Positions 9,709 to 18,613 of a DNA stretch of 64,000 bases are shown piece by piece. This stretch comes from Streptomyces sp. 6-11-2. Its GTDB lineage: Bacteria; Actinomycetota; Actinomycetes; Streptomycetales; Streptomycetaceae. Below the pieces are notes generated by a model. It searched no databases. It was not told the DNA's origin and was given only the letters and a program-made list of their open reading frames with translations. A program made the translations under genes and the position numbers. Location: NCBI RefSeq assembly GCF_006540305.1, contig NZ_BJOR01000001.1, forward strand, positions 5,952,001 through 6,016,000, in the 5' to 3' direction. Each line of letters opens with the position of its first letter. Position 1 is the first letter of the stretch.

Positions 9709-11208
9709 GTGAAAGAGAATCACGTGACCCCCCACCCCCGGCTTCCCCTCCAGGCCGTCCTGTTCGACATGGACGGCACGCTCGTCGACACCGAGCGGCT
9801 GTGGTGGGAGGCGGTGGAACACGTCGCCGGCAGACCCCTGACCGAGGCGGACCAGCCCGAGGTGCTCGGCCGCTCCGTCGAGCACACGGCGGGCTGGCTG
9901 GCCGCGGCCTCCGGCGCACCGGCCGCGGACGTGGCCCGAGAACTGCACCGCGAGTTCACCGGCCGTGTCCGCACCGGCACCGTGCCCCGCCCCGGCGCCC
10001 TCGACCTGCTCGACGCCCTCGCCCGGGAGGGCGTACCCACCGCCCTGGTGACCGCGTCGCCCCGCGCCGTCGCCGACATCGTGCTCGACGTCCTCGGCCC
10101 CGGGCGCCTGACGGTCTCCGTCACCGCCGACGACACCGACCGCACCAAGCCCGCCCCCGACCCCTACCTCGCCGCCTGCCGCGCCCTGGGTGTCGACCCC
10201 GCCGCCTGCGTGGCCGTCGAGGACACGCAGACCGGCGTCAGCTCCGCCGAGGCGGCCGGGTGCGCGGTGCTCGCCGTGCCGTCGCTCGCCCCCATCGACG
10301 CGGCACCCGGACGGAGGCTGCGCGAGAGCCTGACCGGGGTCACCCCCGGGGAACTGTCCGCCATGGTGAGCGGCGAACTGCGGGTGATGAGCTGGAACCT
10401 CTGGCTCGGCGGGAGCAAGGTCGACGACCACCGGGCCAAGCAGGTCGAGGCGATCCTGGAGTGCGGTGCGGACGTCGTGGGCCTGCAGGAGACCGGGGGC
10501 ACCGCGGCCCAGGAGCTCGCCGGGGAACTCGGCTGGTACCACCACCGGGCGGGCGAGAACCTCGGTGTCATCAGCCGCCACCCGATCACCGCGTGCCTCG
10601 GCGACCCGGACGTCGGCTTCTACGGCGCCGCCGGGGTCCGTATCGGGCTCGCGCCAGGCCGCGAGGTCGACGTCTGGACGGCCCACCTGCACTACACGCC
10701 CTACGGCCCGTACGAGTCGGCCTACGACGGGCTCGCGGCGGACCTGCTGATCGCCCACGAGGAGGTGCGGCTGGCGCAGATGCGGGACGCCGTGCGCCGG
10801 ATCGACGAGGAGGGCGACCCCTCCGTACCGGTCGTCCTGGTCGGTGACTTCAACTGTCCCTCCCACCTGGACCGGCCGGACGTCGCCTGGCCGGTGACGA
10901 AGGCGGCCGAGGAGGCGGGCCTGCGCGACTCCTACCGCGAGGCCCGTCCGGACCCGGCCGCCGACCCGGGGCACACCTGGTCACCGATCCACCCGGTGCA
11001 CGAGGACGGGAGCGGGCGGCCCGAGCCGCAGGACCGCATCGACTACGTGCTGCACCGGGGGCTGCGGGTGCTCGACTCCTGGACGTACGTCAGGGGTACC
11101 CCGCGTCCCTGGCCGGAGGTCGTCGGCAACGACTGGCCCTCGGACCACGCGGCGGTCGTGACCGCCTTCGGCGAGCCAGGGGGCCACCGGGGCCGGCCCG
11201 GCGCGTAG
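9709..11208 (+). CDS. HAD phosphatase fused to an EEP-fold phosphodiesterase
   Basis: One continuous frame encodes about 499 residues and two hydrolases. Residues ~15-200 form a HAD-IA enzyme with nucleophile Asp20 and Asp22 in FDMDGTLVDTE, Thr115 (VTAS), Lys147 (TKPAPDPY) and Glu171-Asp172. Residues ~223-485 form an endonuclease/exonuclease/phosphatase domain with Asn230 (SWN), Glu261 (LQET), His327 (AHLH), Asp380/Asn382 (GDFN) and the SDH triad at 478-480. No signal peptide is seen, so it is cytoplasmic. GTG9724 with AAAGAG upstream is an alternative start. A phosphodiester imported by the upstream transporter could be cut by EEP and then dephosphorylated by HAD; this is inference. An internal ATG near 10363 could start a separate EEP protein. 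Confidence 0.8.
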   Translation: MKENHVTPHPRLPLQAVLFDMDGTLVDTERLWWEAVEHVAGRPLTEADQPEVLGRSVEHTAGWLAAASGAPAADVARELHREFTGRVRTGTVPRPGALDLLDALAREGVPTALVTASPRAVADIVLDVLGPGRLTVSVTADDTDRTKPAPDPYLAACRALGVDPAACVAVEDTQTGVSSAEAAGCAVLAVPSLAPIDAAPGRRLRESLTGVTPGELSAMVSGELRVMSWNLWLGGSKVDDHRAKQVEAILECGADVVGLQETGGTAAQELAGELGWYHHRAGENLGVISRHPITACLGDPDVGFYGAAGVRIGLAPGREVDVWTAHLHYTPYGPYESAYDGLAADLLIAHEEVRLAQMRDAVRRIDEEGDPSVPVVLVGDFNCPSHLDRPDVAWPVTKAAEEAGLRDSYREARPDPAADPGHTWSPIHPVHEDGSGRPEPQDRIDYVLHRGLRVLDSWTYVRGTPRPWPEVVGNDWPSDHAAVVTAFGEPGGHRGRPGA

Positions 11209-11295
11209 CGGGCGCCCGGGCGGTCGGCCCGGAGCCGCTGTGGGAGGCCGCGGGGCGGCTGCGGACCTGTGCTTCGACCCCGTGTCCCGCGGTGG

Positions 11296-11356
11296 CGCAA
11301 CGAATCGCCGCCCATGCCCGGTTGTACGCAACGATTCGCTCACCGGCGCGCAACGG
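11296..11356 (+). promoter_or_regulatory. three helically phased direct repeats upstream of the nitrilase/amine oxidase pair
   Basis: CGCAACGAATCG at 11296, CGCAACGATTCG at 11327 and a shorter CGCAACGG at 11349 lie in the 226-bp gap before the nitrilase gene. The spacings of 31 and 22 bases are close to three and two helical turns, so a protein could bind all three on one DNA face. No regulator gene lies next to this operon. Confidence 0.5.
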
Positions 11357-11434
11357 CTCCGGCTTGTCCGCCCGAGACGGCCGAACGTACGGTCTAACCG
11401 ACCCCCGAACCCCCCGTACCGGTGAGGAACACCC

Positions 11435-12223
11435 ATGCGCACCGCCCTGCTCCAGAGCTCCGGCCGTCCCGGCTCCGTCGTCGAGAACCTCAAGGTCCTC
11501 GACGACGCCGCCGGCCGGGCCGCCGCCGCGGGGGCCGGGCTGCTGGCGACGTCGGAGCTGTTCCTGACCGGGTACGCGATCGGCGACGACATCGGCCGCC
11601 TGGCCGAGCCCGCCGACGGGGACCGGGCGGACGCGGTCGCGGAGCTGGCCCGCCGGCACGGGCTGGCCGTCGCCTACGGCTACCCGGAGCGGGACGGCGA
11701 GACGGTCTACAACTCCGTGCAGCTGATCTCCGCCGACGGCACCCGCCTCGCCAACTACCGCAAGACCCACCTGTTCGGCGACTTCGAGCACGACCAGTTC
11801 ACGCCGGGCGAGCAGCCGGTCGTCCAGGCGGAGCTGAACGGACTGACCGTCGGTCTGATCATCTGCTACGACGTGGAGTTCCCGGAGAACGTGCGCGCCC
11901 ACGCGCTGGGCGGCACCGACCTCCTCGTCGTCCCGACGGCGCTCATGCACCCGTTCCAGTTCGTCGCCGAGTCCCTGGTCCCGGTGCGCGCCTTCGAGAA
12001 CCAGATGTACGTCGCCTACGTCAACCGGGCCGGCACGGAAGGCGAGTTCGAGTTCGTCGGGCTCTCCGCCCTGGCCGGCCCCGACGGGGTGGCCCGCGCC
12101 CGCGCCGGACGGTCCGAGGAACTGGTCCTCGCGGACGCCGACCCCGCCGCCCTCGCCGCCTCCCGCGAGGCCAACCCGTATCTGGAAGGCCGCCGCCCCG
12201 GCCTCTACGGGTCCCTCGTCTGA
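11435..12223 (+). CDS. nitrilase-superfamily carbon-nitrogen hydrolase
   Basis: 262 residues covering the whole alpha-beta-beta-alpha fold. The catalytic triad is visible as Glu41 (SELFLTGY), Lys110 (YRKTHLFG) and Cys144 (IICYDVEFPE). The last motif resembles amidase-type members more than true nitrilases. GAGG precedes the ATG. It is followed after 59 bases by an FAD amine oxidase on the same strand. If the oxidase forms an amide by oxidative decarboxylation, this enzyme could hydrolyse that amide to the acid. Alternative: an omega-amidase or N-carbamoyl hydrolase. It is cytoplasmic. Confidence 0.88.
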   Translation: MRTALLQSSGRPGSVVENLKVLDDAAGRAAAAGAGLLATSELFLTGYAIGDDIGRLAEPADGDRADAVAELARRHGLAVAYGYPERDGETVYNSVQLISADGTRLANYRKTHLFGDFEHDQFTPGEQPVVQAELNGLTVGLIICYDVEFPENVRAHALGGTDLLVVPTALMHPFQFVAESLVPVRAFENQMYVAYVNRAGTEGEFEFVGLSALAGPDGVARARAGRSEELVLADADPAALAASREANPYLEGRRPGLYGSLV

Positions 12224-12282
12224 CCCCCGGACCTTCCCTCTCTCCCCACCCCCGGTTCTTTCGCGCAAGGAGTCCGCACCCC

Positions 12283-13995
12283 ATGACGTCCACGGTGCCC
12301 AACGCCGTCGAGCACGCCGACGAGCAGCAGCCGCCGATCACCATGTTCGGCCCGGACTTCCCGTACGCGTACGACGACTTCCTCGCCCACCCGGCGGGCC
12401 TCGGCCAGGTCCCCGCGACCGAGCACGGCACCGAGGTCGCGATCATCGGCGGCGGCCTTTCCGGCATCGTCGCCGCCTACGAGCTGATGAAGATGGGCCT
12501 CAAGCCCGTCGTCTACGAGGCCGACCGGATCGGCGGCCGGCTGCGCACCGTCGGCTTCGAGGGCTGCGACGAGTCGCTGACCGCCGAGATGGGCGCCATG
12601 CGCTTCCCGCCGTCCTCCACCGCGCTCCAGCACTACATCGACCTGGTGGGCCTCGAGACCCGGCCGTTCCCCAACCCCCTGGCCGAGGCGACCCCGTCGA
12701 CCGTCGTCGACCTCAAGGGCGAGTCGCACTACGCCGAGACCGTCGACGACCTGCCGCAGGTCTACCGGGACGTGGCGGAGGCCTGGAACAGGTGCCTGGA
12801 GGAGGGCGCCGACTTCTCCGACATGAACCGTGCCCTGCGCGAGCGCGACGTGCCGCGCATCCGCGAGATCTGGTCCCGGCTCGTCGAGAAGCTCGACAAC
12901 CAGACCTTCTACGGCTTCCTGTGCGACTCCGAGGCCTTCAGGTCCTTCCGGCACCGGGAGATCTTCGGCCAGGTCGGCTTCGGCACCGGAGGCTGGGACA
13001 CCGACTTCCCCAACTCCATCCTGGAGATCCTGCGCGTCGTCTACACCGAGGCCGACGACCACCACCGCGGCATCGTGGGCGGCTCGCAGCAACTGCCGCT
13101 GAGGCTCTGGGAGCGCGAGCCGGAGAAGATCCTGCACTGGCCCTACGGCACGTCGCTGAAGTCCCTGCACGTTGACGGCGACCCGCGCCCCGCCGTGACC
13201 CGGCTGCACCGCACCGCGAACAACCGGATCACGGTGACGGACGCGAACGGCGACATCCGCACCTACAAGGCGGCCGTCTTCACCGCCCAGTCCTGGATGC
13301 TGCTGTCCAAGGTCCGGTGCGACGACGCGCTGTTCCCGATCGACCACTGGACCGCGATCGAGCGCACCCACTACATGGAGTCCAGCAAGCTCTTCGTGCC
13401 CGTCGACCGGCCGTTCTGGCGGGACAGGGCCGTCGACGACAAGGGCGAGCCGACCGGCCGGGACGTGATGTCGATGACGCTCACCGACCGCATGACCCGC
13501 GGCACCTACCTGCTCGACGACGGCCCGGACAAGCCCGCCGTCATCTGCCTCTCCTACACCTGGTGCGACGACAGCCTGAAGTGGCTGCCGCTGTCCGCGA
13601 ACGAGCGGATGGAGGTCATGCTGAAGTCGCTCTCGGAGATCTATCCGAACGTCGACATCCGCAAGCACATCATCGGCAGCCCGGTGACCGTCTCCTGGGA
13701 GAACGAGCCCTACTTCATGGGCGCGTTCAAGGCCAACCTGCCCGGTCACTACCGCTACCAGCGGCGCCTGTTCACCCACTTCATGCAGGACCGGCTGCCC
13801 GAGGACAAGCGGGGCGTCTTCCTCGCCGGCGACGACATCTCCTGGACGGCCGGGTGGGCCGAGGGCGCCGTGCAGACCGCGCTGAACGCGGTCTGGGGCG
13901 TCATGCACCACCTCGGCGGCGGCACCGACCCGGCCAACCCCGGCCCCGGTGACGTCTACGACGAGATCGCTCCGGTCGAACTCCCGGAGGACTGA
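12283..13995 (+). CDS. FAD-dependent amine oxidase (tryptophan/phenylalanine monooxygenase-like)
   Basis: 570 residues. The dinucleotide-binding motif IIGGGLSGIVAAYELMK (from residue 54) with the terminal acidic residue in VVYEADRIGGRLRT binds FAD. The C-terminal FLAGDDISWTAGWAEGAVQTALNA is the flavin-contacting end typical of monoamine oxidases. The N-terminal extension FGPDFPYAYDDFL and the substrate domain resemble L-amino-acid monooxygenases such as bacterial tryptophan 2-monooxygenase, more than amine oxidases of polyamine metabolism. ATG12283 follows CAAGGAG. No signal peptide is present. The neighbouring nitrilase-fold gene supports a two-step amino acid to amide to acid route. A simple L-amino-acid oxidase cannot be ruled out. 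Confidence 0.82.
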   Translation: MTSTVPNAVEHADEQQPPITMFGPDFPYAYDDFLAHPAGLGQVPATEHGTEVAIIGGGLSGIVAAYELMKMGLKPVVYEADRIGGRLRTVGFEGCDESLTAEMGAMRFPPSSTALQHYIDLVGLETRPFPNPLAEATPSTVVDLKGESHYAETVDDLPQVYRDVAEAWNRCLEEGADFSDMNRALRERDVPRIREIWSRLVEKLDNQTFYGFLCDSEAFRSFRHREIFGQVGFGTGGWDTDFPNSILEILRVVYTEADDHHRGIVGGSQQLPLRLWEREPEKILHWPYGTSLKSLHVDGDPRPAVTRLHRTANNRITVTDANGDIRTYKAAVFTAQSWMLLSKVRCDDALFPIDHWTAIERTHYMESSKLFVPVDRPFWRDRAVDDKGEPTGRDVMSMTLTDRMTRGTYLLDDGPDKPAVICLSYTWCDDSLKWLPLSANERMEVMLKSLSEIYPNVDIRKHIIGSPVTVSWENEPYFMGAFKANLPGHYRYQRRLFTHFMQDRLPEDKRGVFLAGDDISWTAGWAEGAVQTALNAVWGVMHHLGGGTDPANPGPGDVYDEIAPVELPED

Positions 13996-14011
13996 CCGGA
14001 GTCCAGGGCGG

Positions 14012-14941
14012 TCACACCCCGGCCGCCCGCGCCTTCTCGAACACCTCCGCGGCGACGTCCTTGAGCTCCTCGGCGTCCCGCAGCCGGCCCTGCACGTCGA
14101 TCAGGATCTCCTCCAGGCCGATCGCCGCGTACGCGAGGAGGTCCTCGACGATCTGGTCGGCGTCGCCCTGGAAGGGCCGGCGGCCGGTGCCCTCGTACGC
14201 CTTGGCCGAGTACGTCGCGTTCACCCGCAGCACCGTCCGGATCGGCTGCTGCCGGCCACGCTCGGCGGCCAGGTCCCGCACCGCGTCCCACTGGCTCGCG
14301 ACCTGCTCGGCGCCCATGGCCACCGGGAGCCAGCCGTCGGCGTGCTCGACGAGCCGCTCCCGGGCCTTGCGGGTGTTCGCGGCCAGCAGGATCGGGATCG
14401 GCCGGGCCGGCTTGGGGCCCACCACGGCCGACTCGATCTTCGTGATACGGCCGTCGTAGCGCACCGGGTCGGGCCCCCACACGGCCCGGCAGACGTCGAT
14501 CACCTCGTCCAGCACCCGGCCGCGCTCCTTGATCGGCCGGATTCCCGCCGCCGCGTACTCGTCCAGGGACCAGCCCGTGCCGAAGCCGGCGAGCACCCGC
14601 CCGCCGCTGGCCGCGTCCAGGGAGGCGAGGGACCTGGCGAGCTGGAACGGCACGTGCAGCGGCGCGACCAGCACGCTGCTGCCCAGCTGGACCCGCTCGG
14701 TGGCCGCCGCGGCCAGGGTGAGCGTGACCAGCGGGTCGGCCACGTGCCGGTACGAGTCGGGCCAGGGCACGCCCTCGATGCCGTACAGGCCCTGTGTGGC
14801 GGGCTCCGGGAACAGGGCCCGCTCGTACACCCAGACGCTGTCGTAGCCGATGCGCTCCACGGCGCGTGCCACGTCGGGCACGTCCCTGCCGAGGTCGTAC
14901 TGCCGGTTCTGTGGAAGACCGATTCCCAGACGGGTCGCCAT
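14012..14941 (-). CDS. LLM-class F420-dependent oxidoreductase
   Basis: 309 residues, a single bacterial-luciferase-like TIM barrel. Signs are the N-terminal GIGLPQN, DVARAVERIGYDSVWVYE, the conserved VQLGSSVLVAPLHVPFQLARSLASLDAASGGR block and GFGTGWSLDEY, which is diagnostic of F420-dependent members in Actinobacteria. It probably reduces or oxidises an unknown substrate with coenzyme F420. It converges with the amine oxidase gene, with 16 bases between stops. Its own promoter would lie in the 15.0-kb region on the opposite strand. Confidence 0.85.
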   Translation of the reverse strand: MATRLGIGLPQNRQYDLGRDVPDVARAVERIGYDSVWVYERALFPEPATQGLYGIEGVPWPDSYRHVADPLVTLTLAAAATERVQLGSSVLVAPLHVPFQLARSLASLDAASGGRVLAGFGTGWSLDEYAAAGIRPIKERGRVLDEVIDVCRAVWGPDPVRYDGRITKIESAVVGPKPARPIPILLAANTRKARERLVEHADGWLPVAMGAEQVASQWDAVRDLAAERGRQQPIRTVLRVNATYSAKAYEGTGRRPFQGDADQIVEDLLAYAAIGLEEILIDVQGRLRDAEELKDVAAEVFEKARAAGV

Positions 14942-15033
14942 GACGGTGCGCTCCTTCGTGATCGTCCGTGTTCCATGGTCAACGTACAGTGATCACGGGG
15001 GAGTTCCGGGAAGGTGCGGGGCGGATGTCCGGA

Positions 15034-15699
15034 TCAGCCCGGCAGCGGCGTGAGCATCATGCGGCAGTCGAAGCCGATCGCGGCGTCCAGCCGCCGGCCG
15101 AACTCCTCGGCCATGTCGGGCAGTCGGCGCAGTGCCCACAGCGCCCGCGCGGCCGACCAGCTCGCCTCCCGGGCCCGCTCCAGGTCCCACGAGCCGAGCA
15201 GGTGGGTGAGCGGATCGGTGATGTGGAGCAGTTCGGGACCGGGCACCAGGTCCTCGCGGACCCGCTCCTCCAGCGACAGGAGAAAGTCGCCCAAGCGGTC
15301 GAACTCGCCCTCCAGCTCGGCCGGTTCGCACCGCGCGGCCCGGCAGGCGTCCACCACGGCGAGGGCCAGGTCGTAGCCGATGTGCGCGTGGACGCCCGCC
15401 AGCGCGAACTGCGCCGGCCGCACCCCGGGGTGCCGCCGGAACTGGAACAGGGGCCGCCAGCAGGCGGGCGGCCGCCGTCCTTCGGCGGCCGCGTCCACGG
15501 CGGCGAGGTACCGCCCGGCGAACGGTGCGTCCAGCGTGGTCGCGGGCCATCGGCCGGCCGCCTCGGCGGCGGCGAGGTACACACGCTGGAAGACGGCGAC
15601 CCCGTCGCGCTCGGGCAGCCCGGCGGCCAGGTGGCGCATCCTGGCGACCAGCGCGTCCACTGTGTCCGGGCCATGGGTGAGTTGTGCCGATTGCCCCAT
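15034..15699 (-). CDS. DUF5995-like protein
   Basis: 221 residues, mostly helical and soluble. Recognisable stretches are VDALVARMRHLAAGLPERDGVAVFQRVYLAAAEA, HIGYDLALAVVDAC and DRLGDFLLSLEERV, with conserved HAHIGYD histidines that could bind metal. I link it to the DUF5995 family from memory of this pattern; no biochemical role is known. It is separated from the permease upstream by a 19-bp-stem hairpin and has a weak ribosome binding site. Confidence 0.6.
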   Translation of the reverse strand: MGQSAQLTHGPDTVDALVARMRHLAAGLPERDGVAVFQRVYLAAAEAAGRWPATTLDAPFAGRYLAAVDAAAEGRRPPACWRPLFQFRRHPGVRPAQFALAGVHAHIGYDLALAVVDACRAARCEPAELEGEFDRLGDFLLSLEERVREDLVPGPELLHITDPLTHLLGSWDLERAREASWSAARALWALRRLPDMAEEFGRRLDAAIGFDCRMMLTPLPG

Positions 15700-15724
15700 G
15701 AGGGCAGCGTCCCAGGCCCGGGAC

Positions 15725-15790
15725 GCCCCGTTCGCCGACGGGCCCGGCGCTTCCCCGGAACGGGGGAACGCGCCCGTCGGCGAACGGGGC
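15725..15790 (-). terminator. long hairpin terminator after the nucleobase permease
   Basis: A perfect 19-bp inverted repeat (15725-15743 with 15772-15790) encloses a 28-base loop that itself can fold around TTCCCC/GGGGAA. It sits between the permease stop and the DUF5995 start on the minus strand. There is no T-run, as is common in Streptomyces. Confidence 0.75.
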
Positions 15791-15827
15791 GGAGGGGGCC
15801 TGAGAGACAGGTCGGGCGGAGGGGGAC

Positions 15828-17225
15828 CTACGAGGCGGGCCCGGTGCCCTGAGCCTCCCCGCCGTACGACGACGTGCCCTCGTCCAGCAGGGGCTCCTGC
15901 TTCTTGAGGTGGGCGGGCGCGAACGCCCGCAGCGCGTGGTAGCCGGTGATGACGACCAGGGTGCCGAGCGCGATGCCGCTGAGGGAGAAGGTGTCGCTGA
16001 ACTTCAGGCTGACGTTGCCGACACCGATGATGATGCCCGCCGCGGCCGGCACCAGGTTCAGCGGGTTGCGCAGGTCGACCTTGGCGTTGATCCAGATCTG
16101 CGCGCCGAGCAGGCCGATCATGCCGTACAGGATGACGGTGATGCCGCCGAGGACACCGCCCGGGATCGCGGCCACGATCGCGCCGAACTTGGGGCAGAGG
16201 CCGAACAGCAGCGCGAAGCCCGCGGCGGCCCAGTACGCGGCCGTCGAGTAGACGCGGGTCGCGGCCATCACGCCGATGTTCTCGGAGTAGGTGGTGTTCG
16301 GCGGGCCGCCCACCGCGGTGGACAGCATGGAGGCCACACCGTCGGCCGAGATCGCGGTGCCGAGCTTGTCGTCCAGCGGGTCGCCGGTCATCTCGCCGAC
16401 CGCCTTCACGTGCCCCGCGTTCTCCGCGACCAGCGCGATGACGACGGGCAGCGCCACCAGGATCGCCGACCACTGGAAGCTGGGCCCGTGGAAGGACGGC
16501 AGTCCGATCCAGTCGGCCTTGCCCACGCCCGAGAGGTCCAGGCGCCAGTGGTCGGTGAGCTTGCCGCTCGCGCCCACGGAGTGGATCCTGCCGAAGACCT
16601 GGTCGAAGACCCAGGAGACGGCGTAGCCGAAGACCAGGCCGAGGAAGATCGCGATCCGGGACCAGAAACCGCGCAGGCACACGACGGCCAGCCCGGTGAA
16701 CAGCATGACGAGCAGCGCCGTCCACTGGTCCTGCGGCCAGTAGGTGGAGGCGGTCACCGGAGCGAGGTTGAAGCCGATCAGCATGACGACCGCGCCGGTG
16801 ACGATCGGCGGCATCGCGGCGTGGATGATCCGCGCCCCGAAACGCTGCACGGCGAGGCCGACCAGGAACAGCGCGACACCGACGACGAAGACCGCGCCGG
16901 TCACGGTGGCGCTGGTGCCGCCCTGCGCCCGGATGACCGCGGCGACGCCCACGAAGGAGAGCGAGCAGCCCAGGTAGCTGGGCACCCGGCCGCGGGTGGC
17001 GAGCAGGAAGATCACGGTCGCGACGCCCGACATCATGATCGCGAGGTTGGGGTCGAGGCCCATGAGCACGGGGGCGACGAAGGAGGCGCCGAACATGGCC
17101 ACGACGTGCTGGGCGCCGAGTCCTGCCGTGCGGGGCCACGAGAGCCGTTCGTCGGGCCGGACCACTGCTCCCGGTGCGGGCGTACGCCCGTCACCGTGCA
17201 GCTTCCAGCGCACGCCGAGGTCCAT
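15828..17225 (-). CDS. uracil/xanthine-type nucleobase permease (NCS2 family)
   Basis: 465 residues with about 12-14 hydrophobic helices. The N-terminal signature AQHVVAMFGASFVAPVLMG, the GGPPNTTYSENIGVMAATRVYS motif (the half-helix substrate site) and ALFLVGL-type segments place it in the nucleobase:cation symporter 2 family, closest to uracil/xanthine permeases. The start complementary to 17223-17225 gives a normal N-terminus (MDLGVRWKLHGDG); upstream codons in the frame look non-coding. It imports a pyrimidine or purine base by proton symport. Substrate choice cannot be read from the sequence. Confidence 0.9.
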   Translation of the reverse strand: MDLGVRWKLHGDGRTPAPGAVVRPDERLSWPRTAGLGAQHVVAMFGASFVAPVLMGLDPNLAIMMSGVATVIFLLATRGRVPSYLGCSLSFVGVAAVIRAQGGTSATVTGAVFVVGVALFLVGLAVQRFGARIIHAAMPPIVTGAVVMLIGFNLAPVTASTYWPQDQWTALLVMLFTGLAVVCLRGFWSRIAIFLGLVFGYAVSWVFDQVFGRIHSVGASGKLTDHWRLDLSGVGKADWIGLPSFHGPSFQWSAILVALPVVIALVAENAGHVKAVGEMTGDPLDDKLGTAISADGVASMLSTAVGGPPNTTYSENIGVMAATRVYSTAAYWAAAGFALLFGLCPKFGAIVAAIPGGVLGGITVILYGMIGLLGAQIWINAKVDLRNPLNLVPAAAGIIIGVGNVSLKFSDTFSLSGIALGTLVVITGYHALRAFAPAHLKKQEPLLDEGTSSYGGEAQGTGPAS

Positions 17226-17343
17226 GGTGGGATTTCGCTTTCTCTGTACGTGGAGCCTGTCCGCACCATTGTCGGGGGTGCCCGGAGGTCCCGTGCCCAC
17301 CCGCCCCTGCTCAGGGGCCGTTCAGCTGCCGCTCAGGCGTCGC

Positions 17344-18555
17344 TCAGGGCCGCGGGTCGGGAACCGCGGTGCTCGCGGGACCGACCTTCGTCCGGTCCCG
17401 GTCACCCGCCCTGAGCACCCCCGCGAAGGCGACCAGACCGCATGCCAGCAGGGTCACCAGGCCGAAGGACACCACCAGGCTGGTCGCCTGGGCCAGCCCG
17501 CCGATCGCGCTCGGGGCGACCAGCCCGGAGGTGTATGTGATGGTCGCGACACCGGCGATGGCCTGACTGGGGTTCGGGCCGCTGCGGCCGGCCGCGGCGA
17601 AGCACAGCGGTACGACGACCGCGATACCGAGGCCCATCAGCGCGAACCCGGTCATCGCCACCGCCGGATGGCCCCCGGCGACGACGAGCAGGCCGCCCAC
17701 GACCGCCAGCACGCCGCTCGCCCGCACCGTGCGCACGGCGCCGAACCGGTCCACCACCCGGTCGCCGGCGATCCGCGCGATCGCCATGGTGAGGGTGAAG
17801 CCGGTGGTGCAGGCCGCCGCGAGGCCGGCCGAGGTCTCCAGCTGGTGCCGCAGGTAGACCGCCGACCAGTCCAGGCTCGCGCCCTCCGCGAACACCGCGC
17901 AGAACCCGATCGCGCCGATCAGCAGCGCCGACTTCGGCGGCAGCGCGAACCGCGGCGGCGGCTCCTCGTCCTGGGCGGGCTGGAGGTCCAGCACCCAGGT
18001 GCAGGCGGCCACGCCCAGCACGGTCAGCACGGCGGCGGCCAGCAGATGGTGCAGCCGCGCGTCCGAGCCGAGGTGCGCGGCGACCGTGCCGGCCGCCGAG
18101 CCGACCAGGGCTCCCGCGCTCCACATGCCGTGCAGGCCGGACATGATCGAACGGTCGAGCCGGTTCTCGACCTCCACCCCGAGGGCGTTCATCGCGACGT
18201 CCGCCATGCCCGCCGTGGCGCCGTAGACGAACAGGCTGAGGCAGAGGGTCAGGAGGTTCGGCGCGAGGGAGGGCAGGACGAGGGCGAGCGTCCACAGGGC
18301 GATCAGGCCACGCAGCGCGTTGCGGGCGCCGAAGCGGTGGCTGATGCCGCCCGCGAGCGGCATCGCGAGGGACGCGCCGAGGGCCGGGAAGGCCAGCGCG
18401 AGCCCCAGCTGCCCGGGGCTGACCCCGGCGTGGTCCTGGATCCACGGCACGCGGGTCGCGAACGAGCCGGTGACGGCGCCGTGTACGGCGAAGACGGCCG
18501 CCACGGCGTACCGGGCGCGCCGCACCTCGCGCTGTTCGTAGACCACTGCACTCAT
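17344..18555 (-). CDS. MFS transporter
   Basis: 403 residues, 12 predicted transmembrane helices. It includes the MFS loop-2/3 glycine-arginine motif region (GGISHRFGARNALRG) and the repeat in the second half (ARIAGDRVVDRFGAVRTVR). GGGAGGGG lies just before the ATG complementary to 18553-18555. It is divergently oriented to a ROK-type repressor, with a CTATCAGG inverted repeat between the genes. The ROK protein therefore probably controls it, and a sugar or small hydrophilic molecule is the likely cargo. Confidence 0.85.
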   Translation of the reverse strand: MSAVVYEQREVRRARYAVAAVFAVHGAVTGSFATRVPWIQDHAGVSPGQLGLALAFPALGASLAMPLAGGISHRFGARNALRGLIALWTLALVLPSLAPNLLTLCLSLFVYGATAGMADVAMNALGVEVENRLDRSIMSGLHGMWSAGALVGSAAGTVAAHLGSDARLHHLLAAAVLTVLGVAACTWVLDLQPAQDEEPPPRFALPPKSALLIGAIGFCAVFAEGASLDWSAVYLRHQLETSAGLAAACTTGFTLTMAIARIAGDRVVDRFGAVRTVRASGVLAVVGGLLVVAGGHPAVAMTGFALMGLGIAVVVPLCFAAAGRSGPNPSQAIAGVATITYTSGLVAPSAIGGLAQATSLVVSFGLVTLLACGLVAFAGVLRAGDRDRTKVGPASTAVPDPRP

Positions 18556-18613
18556 TGTCCGGCCCCTCCCGGGCTGACCGCCGTTGCCCCTCGCGCCGTC
18601 GCGCCGACGTAAA

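Noticed and set aside
9709..10360. Phosphonoacetaldehyde hydrolase (PhnX) identity for the HAD domain
   Set aside because: The nucleophile motif is FDMDGTLVDTE, typical of sugar-phosphate HADs, and the PhnX DxAGT form and Schiff-base lysine cap are not seen.
14986..15033. Possible tRNA or small RNA between the LLM oxidoreductase and DUF5995 genes
   Set aside because: No cloverleaf, T-loop GTTCRA motif or terminator was found there.
15828..17139. Large Arg-rich minus-strand frame reaching from the DUF5995-like gene across the permease gene
   Set aside because: It is out of frame with the permease, whose membrane helices and family motifs are clear; only its C-terminal part (to 15699) is real.
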